DNA of 38,846 bases from Virgibacillus chiguensis (GTDB taxonomy: Bacteria; Bacillota; Bacilli; Bacillales; Amphibacillaceae). Numbering within the stretch: the first letter of the stretch is position 1; the number at the start of each line of letters is the position of its first letter. This document shows positions 34,495 to 38,846 of the stretch, in pieces. Below the pieces are notes generated by a model. It was not told the origin of the DNA, ran no database searches, and was given only the letters and a program-made list of their open reading frames with translations. The stretch covers positions 1-38,846 of the forward strand of contig NZ_FQXD01000024.1 of NCBI RefSeq assembly GCF_900129865.1. Reading direction: 5' to 3'. Made by a program: the position numbers and the translations under genes.

Positions 34495-35958
34495 TTAATA
34501 TTTTACGCTTTCTGGAACTTGAAGTCCAAGCCCTTGTGCAATACGCTCGCCCCATTCAGCGTCAGCTTTATAGAAATGTTCAATTTGGCGAAGCTTTATT
34601 TCATCTCTCGTTACGGGTTTCATATGATCAACGAATGCTTGAATTAAACGATCTTTTTCATCAGCAGACATTAAACGATATAAATCTCCAGCCTGTGTAT
34701 AATGGTCATCACTGTCATACGGTACGCTATCAGCTTCACCATAGACGTCAAATGGTGTTATTTTTGCTGTTGGATCCTCTACTGGACCATTTACACTATT
34801 CGGTTCATAGTTTGGCTTAGATCCGCCATTACCATTAACTGTCATAAAACCATCTCTTTGGTAATGATTGACTTCTGCTTTTGGACGGTTAACTGGAATT
34901 TGGTGATGGTTTACACCAAGGCGATAACGGTGTGCATCAGAATATGCAAATAGACGTCCTTGTAGCATTTTATCTGGAGAAGCTTCAATTCCTGGTACAA
35001 ATTGTCCTGGTGAGAAAGCTGCTTGTTCCACCTCGGCAAAATAGTTTTCTGGATTGCGATTCAAAACCATTCTACCAACCTCAATACGTGGATAATCTTT
35101 TTTCGACCATACTTTAGTTACGTCGAAAGGATCCCATTTATACGTCTTCGCATCTTCATAAGGCATGATTTGTACATATAACTTCCATGCTGGAAAATCT
35201 TCGTTTGCAATAGCGTTGTGTAAATCTTCTATATGATAATCTGGATTTTCTCCAGCAATCTTCTCTGCTAAAGAAGCCTCAAGCCCTTTTACACCTTGTT
35301 CACTAATGAAATGATATTTTATCCAAAAAGCTTCTCCGTCTTTATTAACCCATTTAAATGTATGACTACCGTAGCCATTCATATGTCTAAATGTTGCAGG
35401 GATTCCACGATCGCCATGCAAGTAAGTGATTTGGTGAAGTGACTCAGGAGAAAGTGACCAGAAATCCCAAACCATATCTTTGTCTTTTAAATGTGTTTGT
35501 GGATTCCGTTTTTGTGTATGAATAAAGTCAGGGAACTTAATTGCATCTCTAATGAAAAATATAGGTGTATTATTGCCAACTAAATCATAATTTCCTTCAT
35601 CTGTATAAAATTTAACAGAAAAACCACGTGGGTCACGAACTGTGTCGGCAGACCCTAATTCACCTGCTACTGTAGAAAAACGAATAAATAAATCTGTACG
35701 TTTACCTGCTTCGCTTAAAAAATCAGCTTTGGTGTATTTGGAAATTTCATCGTTCGTTACTTCGAAGTAGCCATAAGCACCTGCACCTTTAGCATGGACA
35801 ATACGTTCAGGTATTCTTTCTCTATTAAAATGAGCTAGCTTTTCTAGCAAATGAAAGTCTTGTATAAGAGTAGGACCACGTTGTCCTGCTGTAATAGAAT
35901 TTTGGTTATCAGCTACTGGCGCACCTGCTGCTGTTGTCATTCGGTTTCTTGTATCCAT
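34495..35958 (-). CDS. katA: Vegetative catalase KatA
   Basis: This 487-residue haem catalase breaks down hydrogen peroxide in the cytoplasm. The catalytic His55 is in [15 protein letters not shown], the distal Asn near 128 in [17 protein letters not shown], and the haem-ligand Tyr near 338 in [15 protein letters not shown]. The length matches small-subunit clade 3 catalases such as B. subtilis KatA (483). I chose ATG at 35958, five bases after AGAAGGAGGAG; a longer frame to 36021 has no site. It is convergent with tex and divergent from sprT, a place where B. subtilis has no katA. A PerR-type box lies upstream, so control by peroxide and iron is likely. Confidence 0.96.
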   Translation of the reverse strand: MDTRNRMTTAAGAPVADNQNSITAGQRGPTLIQDFHLLEKLAHFNRERIPERIVHAKGAGAYGYFEVTNDEISKYTKADFLSEAGKRTDLFIRFSTVAGELGSADTVRDPRGFSVKFYTDEGNYDLVGNNTPIFFIRDAIKFPDFIHTQKRNPQTHLKDKDMVWDFWSLSPESLHQITYLHGDRGIPATFRHMNGYGSHTFKWVNKDGEAFWIKYHFISEQGVKGLEASLAEKIAGENPDYHIEDLHNAIANEDFPAWKLYVQIMPYEDAKTYKWDPFDVTKVWSKKDYPRIEVGRMVLNRNPENYFAEVEQAAFSPGQFVPGIEASPDKMLQGRLFAYSDAHRYRLGVNHHQIPVNRPKAEVNHYQRDGFMTVNGNGGSKPNYEPNSVNGPVEDPTAKITPFDVYGEADSVPYDSDDHYTQAGDLYRLMSADEKDRLIQAFVDHMKPVTRDEIKLRQIEHFYKADAEWGERIAQGLGLQVPESVKY

Positions 35959-36000
35959 AATAACTCCTCCTTCTAAGTAATAAATCAGAACTACAATTAT

Positions 36001-36028
36001 ATTATAATACAAATCAAACAAAAATCAA
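36001..36028 (-). promoter_or_regulatory. Sigma-A promoter of katA
   Basis: On the minus strand TTGATT (36028-36023) and TATAAT (36006-36001) are 16 bases apart, about 45 bases before the katA start. Confidence 0.65.
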
Positions 36029-36035
36029 TATTTAA

Positions 36036-36050
36036 TTATAATAATTTTAA
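36036..36050. promoter_or_regulatory. PerR box upstream of katA
   Basis: TTATAATAATTTTAA fits 14 of 15 positions of the Bacillus PerR box TTATAATNATTATAA. It ends seven bases from the katA -35 element, so bound PerR would block the promoter. Confidence 0.82.
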
Positions 36051-36147
36051 ATAAAATAGTGTAAACATAGAATTCGGTTAATCTAGGAGCAAAATTGTGG
36101 TAAATTATTGTATAATAATGTTGAAAAATGATAAGGAGTTTTTTCAA

Positions 36148-36612
36148 ATGACAATAGTAAATGATAAAGAACTATATCGCTTCGTAAATAATGTATCCCT
36201 TAACTGGTTCAATAAACCATTCCTTCATAAGGTTAAATTCAATCACCGTTTAAGAACGACAGGTGGGAGATATATTCCTGCTAAAAAAATGATTGAATTA
36301 AACCCAAAATACTTGGAAGAGGCAGGAGAACAAGCGTTTATAGGGATTATTAAACATGAACTTTGCCATTATCACTTACATATAGAAGGAAAAGGTTATA
36401 AGCATAGCGATCGTGATTTTAAAGAATTAATGTCTGCGACAAATTCTCCAAGGTTTTGTCAGCCATTACCTTCGCAGAGAGAATATAAATATATATATGC
36501 TTGTAAAACTTGTCATCAAACGTTTAAACGTCAGCGGAAAATGAATACAAATAAGTATAGATGCGGCAAATGTAAGGGGGAAATAGCTTTAGTAATGGAG
36601 AAAGGTATATGA
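36148..36612 (+). CDS. sprT: SprT-like zinc metalloprotease-family protein (YdcK)
   Basis: This 154-residue SprT-family protein has the zinc motif HELCHYHLH (His70-Glu71...His74, third His nearby) and a C-terminal zinc ribbon with CKTCHQTF and CGKCKGE. Bacillus YdcK is the homologue in the same place before the tRNA cluster. The ATG at 36148 has AAGGAG nine bases upstream; the in-frame start at 36097 is less likely. Whether it cuts protein, as the eukaryotic Spartan relatives do, is not known for bacteria. Confidence 0.9.
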   Translation: MTIVNDKELYRFVNNVSLNWFNKPFLHKVKFNHRLRTTGGRYIPAKKMIELNPKYLEEAGEQAFIGIIKHELCHYHLHIEGKGYKHSDRDFKELMSATNSPRFCQPLPSQREYKYIYACKTCHQTFKRQRKMNTNKYRCGKCKGEIALVMEKGI

Positions 36613-36661
36613 AAGCTTTTGGTGAAGTAAGTATAAACTGAAAAAAAACAGGAAAATACTA

Positions 36662-36690
36662 TTGACGATTTTTGTCATTCGTGATACATT
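36662..36690 (+). promoter_or_regulatory. First promoter of the tRNA cluster
   Basis: TTGACG (36662-36667) and TACATT (36685-36690) with 17 bases between them, about 140 bases before the first tRNA. Confidence 0.75.
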
Positions 36691-36755
36691 AAATAGGCTG
36701 TCAATTACATATGAATTCCAATAGAAAAGTGACATTATAAAATTTAGTTAATCTA

Positions 36756-36784
36756 TTGACATTTCGTTTGATTTAATGTATTAT
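36756..36784 (+). promoter_or_regulatory. Second promoter of the tRNA cluster
   Basis: TTGACA (36756-36761) and TATTAT (36779-36784), 17-base spacer, about 44 bases before tRNA-Asn. Confidence 0.85.
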
Positions 36785-36827
36785 ATTTTTCGTTGCGATT
36801 TATTCAACTTATACTATTCCACAGTAG

Positions 36828-36892
36828 CTCAGTGGTAGAGCAATCGGCTGTTAACCGATCGGTCGTAGGTTCGAATCCTACCTGTGGAGCCA
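36828..36892 (+). tRNA. tRNA-Asn (GTT)
   Basis: Acceptor TCCACAG/CTGTGGA closes the cloverleaf; the anticodon loop CTGTTAA reads GTT. CCA is encoded. At 65 bases from the first acceptor base to CCA by these coordinates it appears short in the listing; the arms are all present and the usual D, anticodon and T arms can be drawn, so the boundaries may be off by a few bases. Confidence 0.9.
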
Positions 36893-36897
36893 ATCAT

Positions 36898-36988
36898 GGA
36901 GAAGTACTCAAGTGGCTGAAGAGGCGCCCCTGCTAAGGGTGTAGGTCGCGTAAGCGGCGCGAGGGTTCAAATCCCTCCTTCTCCGCCA
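36898..36988 (+). tRNA. tRNA-Ser (GCT)
   Basis: Acceptor GGAGAAG/CTTCTCC, anticodon loop CTGCTAA (GCT, codons AGC/AGT), long class II variable arm, CCA encoded. Confidence 0.95.
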
Positions 36989-36994
36989 TTTCAT

Positions 36995-37066
36995 GGCCCG
37001 TTGGTCAAGCGGTTAAGACACCGCCCTTTCACGGCGGTAACACGGGTTCGAATCCCGTACGGGTCA
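36995..37066 (+). tRNA. tRNA-Glu (TTC)
   Basis: Acceptor GGCCCGT/ACGGGTC (G-U at one pair), anticodon loop CTTTCAC (TTC), 72 bases, no encoded CCA. Confidence 0.95.
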
Positions 37067-37088
37067 TTCTAAAAAAATGAAGAGGTCG

Positions 37089-37165
37089 GGTCCGGTAGTT
37101 CAGTTGGTTAGAATGCCTGCCTGTCACGCAGGAGGTCGCGGGTTCGAGTCCCGTCCGGACCGCCA
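37089..37165 (+). tRNA. tRNA-Asp (GTC)
   Basis: Acceptor GGTCCGG/CCGGACC, anticodon loop CTGTCAC (GTC), CCA encoded. Confidence 0.95.
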
Positions 37166-37169
37166 TTGT

Positions 37170-37244
37170 TGGGCTATAGCCAAGTGGTAAGGCATCGGGT
37201 TTTGATCCCGTGTATCCTAGGTTCGAATCCTAGTAGCCCAGCCA
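37170..37244 (+). tRNA. tRNA-Gln (TTG)
   Basis: Acceptor TGGGCTA/TAGCCCA, anticodon loop TTTTGAT (TTG), CCA encoded. Confidence 0.95.
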
Positions 37245-37330
37245 TTTTTATTTTTAATGGAACTTTACAATTTCGCTATTCTTTGTTGTCGTAATAAGAC
37301 AACAGAGGATTTCTAATCAGAAATAAATAG

Positions 37331-37406
37331 GAGCCATTAGCTCAGTCGGTAGAGCATCTGACTTTTAATCAGAGGGTCGGAGGTTCGAATCCTCCATGGC
37401 TCACCA
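37331..37406 (+). tRNA. tRNA-Lys (TTT)
   Basis: Acceptor GAGCCAT/ATGGCTC, anticodon loop CTTTTAA (TTT), CCA encoded. Confidence 0.95.
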
Positions 37407-37423
37407 TTACACATTTAAATATT

Positions 37424-37505
37424 GCGGGTGTGGCGGAATTGGCAGACGCGCTAGACTTAGGATCTAGTGTCTTCGGACGTGGGGGTTCAACTCCCTTCAC
37501 CCGCA
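37424..37505 (+). tRNA. tRNA-Leu (TAG)
   Basis: Acceptor GCGGGTG/CACCCGC, anticodon loop CTTAGGA (TAG), class II variable arm, no encoded CCA. A gap of about 260 bases without a gene follows, ending in a weak GCTGT/ACAGC hairpin (37726-37740) plus CTTTT. Confidence 0.94.
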
Positions 37506-37764
37506 TTAAGATATAACTGTTTTCTAACTGTTTTCTTTATACTATAGAAGAAACTCGCAACTATCTTATCACAAAACAAGCTGCTGTAAATTTCGTTTTC
37601 AGCTCCAAATTAATTGTTAACAGAGAAGATTATGAATAGTTTGCTTTTGCCTAAGAAGTTGCTACTATAGGGTATAGACTAATTAAAAGTTTATCTTAGT
37701 CTTAGTGAAATAAGTTCATTTAGAAGCTGTGATATACAGCCTTTTATTTTCCGCTTCATATATT

Positions 37765-37848
<84 letters not shown>

Positions 37849-37871
37849 TCAAAATAAATGAAATATTTTTT

Positions 37872-37948
37872 GCGCCCGTAGCTCAATTGGATAGAGCGTT
37901 TGACTACGGATCAAGAGGTTAGGGGTTCGACTCCTCTCGGGCGCGCCA
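37872..37948 (+). tRNA. tRNA-Arg (ACG)
   Basis: Acceptor GCGCCCG/CGGGCGC, anticodon loop CTACGGA (ACG, wobble A expected to be edited to inosine), CCA encoded. Confidence 0.95.
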
Positions 37949-37953
37949 TATTA

Positions 37954-38030
37954 CGGGAAGTAGCTCAGCTTGGTAGAGCACATGGTTTGGGACCATGGGG
38001 TCGCAGGTTCAAATCCTGTCTTCCCGACCA
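37954..38030 (+). tRNA. tRNA-Pro (TGG)
   Basis: Acceptor CGGGAAG/CTTCCCG, anticodon loop TTTGGGA (TGG), CCA encoded. Confidence 0.95.
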
Positions 38031-38045
38031 TCGCACACTTGATGT

Positions 38046-38119
38046 GCGGGTGTAGTTTAATGGTAAAACCTCAGCCTTCCAAGCTGATGACGAGGGTTCG
38101 ATTCCCTTCACCCGCTCCA
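38046..38119 (+). tRNA. tRNA-Gly (TCC)
   Basis: Acceptor GCGGGTG/CACCCGC, anticodon loop CTTCCAA (TCC), CCA encoded. Confidence 0.95.
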
Positions 38120-38130
38120 ATTAATTTTAT

Positions 38131-38204
<74 letters not shown>

Positions 38205-38365
38205 TTTGCTTGCTATGCTAGGGAGTATGAAGTTTATCGTTTTAATTCAAGGAAATGAAAACTTTAGCATGAAGCTAATTTTCTCTAAAGCTAGCAAGGC
38301 AAGATGATCTTATCCTAAAAGAAATGTTGTCCACGAAAATAAATTATATTTTTATTAAAAAAGTG

Positions 38366-38394
38366 TTGACATTCTGCTCTCTAGGTGATATGAT
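38366..38394 (+). promoter_or_regulatory. rRNA operon promoter
   Basis: TTGACA (38366-38371) and TATGAT (38389-38394) with a 17-base spacer, preceded by an A/T-rich upstream stretch, about 165 bases before the 16S gene. Confidence 0.92.
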
Positions 38395-38429
38395 ATAAAA
38401 GTTGCTTCGTTGAAAGCAACGAAGAAATT

Positions 38430-38559
38430 TGCTCTTTGAAAACTGAACAAAACAACCAGTATGTCAAGAAAAAACAAACCCTGTTTTTTCTTAAGAAATA
38501 AACTGAGAGAAATCTCAGTAGCTAAGAATGATGAAGAACGGTGTTCATCATCACAAACT
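38430..38559 (+). promoter_or_regulatory. rRNA leader with boxA-like motif and processing stems
   Basis: TGCTCTTTGAAAACTGAACA (about 38430-38449) is the boxA-type antitermination sequence common in Bacillus rRNA leaders. Hairpins follow: AAGAAAAAAC/GTTTTTTCTT (38466-38475/38483-38492), CTGAGA-GAAA-TCTCAG (38503-38518), and GATGAA/TTCATC (about 38530-38550). Confidence 0.8.
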
Positions 38560-38846
38560 TTTATGGAGAGTTTGATCTTGGCTCAGGACGAACGCTGGCG
38601 GCGTGCCTAATACATGCAAGTCGAGCGCGGGAAGCAAACAGATCTCCTTCGGGAGTGACGCTTGTGGAACGAGCGGCGGACGGGTGAGTAACACGTGGGC
38701 AACCTACCTGTAAGACTGGGATAACTCCGGGAAACCGGGGCTAATACCGGATGAAACAAAGCGTCGCATGACGCAATGTTAAAAGGCGGCATATGCTGTC
38801 ACTTACAGATGGGCCCGCGGCGCATTAGCTAGTTGGTGAGGTAAAG
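38560..38846 (+). rRNA. 16S ribosomal RNA, 5' part (runs off the window)
   Basis: The segment begins TTATGGAGAGTTTGATCTTG and continues through GCTCAGGACGAACGCTGGCG, the V1 loop, ACGAGCGGCGGACGGGTGAG and CATTAGCTAGTTGGTGAGGT. The V1 hairpin type fits the Virgibacillus/Oceanobacillus group as I remember it. The exact 5' end is uncertain by a few bases. Confidence 0.96.

Noticed and set aside
37506-37764. Possible small gene or extra tRNA in the gap between the two tRNA-Leu genes
   Set aside because: No cloverleaf, no T-arm consensus and no frame with a ribosome site were found.
38607-38792. Leftward frame inside 16S rRNA
   Set aside because: It is an accidental frame in an rRNA gene.

Overview
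The window looks like chromosomal DNA from a low-GC Gram-positive of the Bacillaceae, most likely a Virgibacillus/Oceanobacillus-type organism. The evidence is the order cshA, ydbS-ydbT, rhomboid, acpS, ydcC, alr, ndoAI-ndoA, rsbRSTUVW-sigB-rsbX, tex, sprT, tRNA cluster, 16S rRNA, which parallels the ydb/ydc region of Bacillus subtilis, together with strong purine-rich ribosome binding sites and the partial 16S sequence. The genus is an inference from memory of related sequences; no search was run.

Layout. Bases 1-330 hold a multi-hairpin RNA-like segment that resembles the 3' end of an IS200/IS605-family tnpB element (omega RNA plus right end). Next comes a leftward phosphonate-type ABC transporter operon (phnD-phnC-phnE-phnE) with a cytoplasmic CpdB/UshA-like nucleotidase behind it (382-5840). 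Bases 6370-12056 carry a lipid kinase, an EcsAB-like ABC transporter with a MarR regulator, a glutaredoxin-like protein, a YppG-like repeat protein and an Est30-like esterase, all rightward. A DegV protein and an EamA permease follow, leftward (12263-14151). The conserved core runs from 14651: RNA helicase CshA, the PH-domain pair YdbS/YdbT, a lipoprotein class A beta-lactamase and a rhomboid protease (both leftward), AcpS, a fused NAD(P)HX epimerase/dehydratase, a LolA-like lipoprotein, alanine racemase, the EndoAI/EndoA antitoxin-toxin pair, the complete sigma-B stressosome/partner-switching module, Tex, a PerR-type catalase gene (leftward) and SprT.

The right end is a 12-gene tRNA cluster (Asn, Ser, Glu, Asp, Gln, Lys, Leu, Leu, Arg, Pro, Gly, Ile) behind two good sigma-A promoters, then an rRNA promoter, a structured leader with a boxA-like motif, and the first ~287 bases of 16S rRNA.

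How the parts work together: RsbR/RsbS hold RsbT; stress releases RsbT to activate the RsbU phosphatase, which dephosphorylates RsbV; RsbV then pulls RsbW off SigB, and RsbX resets the stressosome. A near-consensus sigma-B promoter overlaps the rsbU stop codon and should give autoregulation of rsbVW-sigB-rsbX. A 14/15 PerR box sits before katA.

The least ordinary material is between genes: two dispersed repeat families (one of ~150-210 bp in two copies, one hairpin element of ~35-70 bp in about six copies, concentrated around ndoA and the sigB operon), the tnpB-type RNA at the left edge, a terminator hairpin inside the phn operon, and a long terminator-bearing leader before cshA. I did not find a clearly new multigene system.
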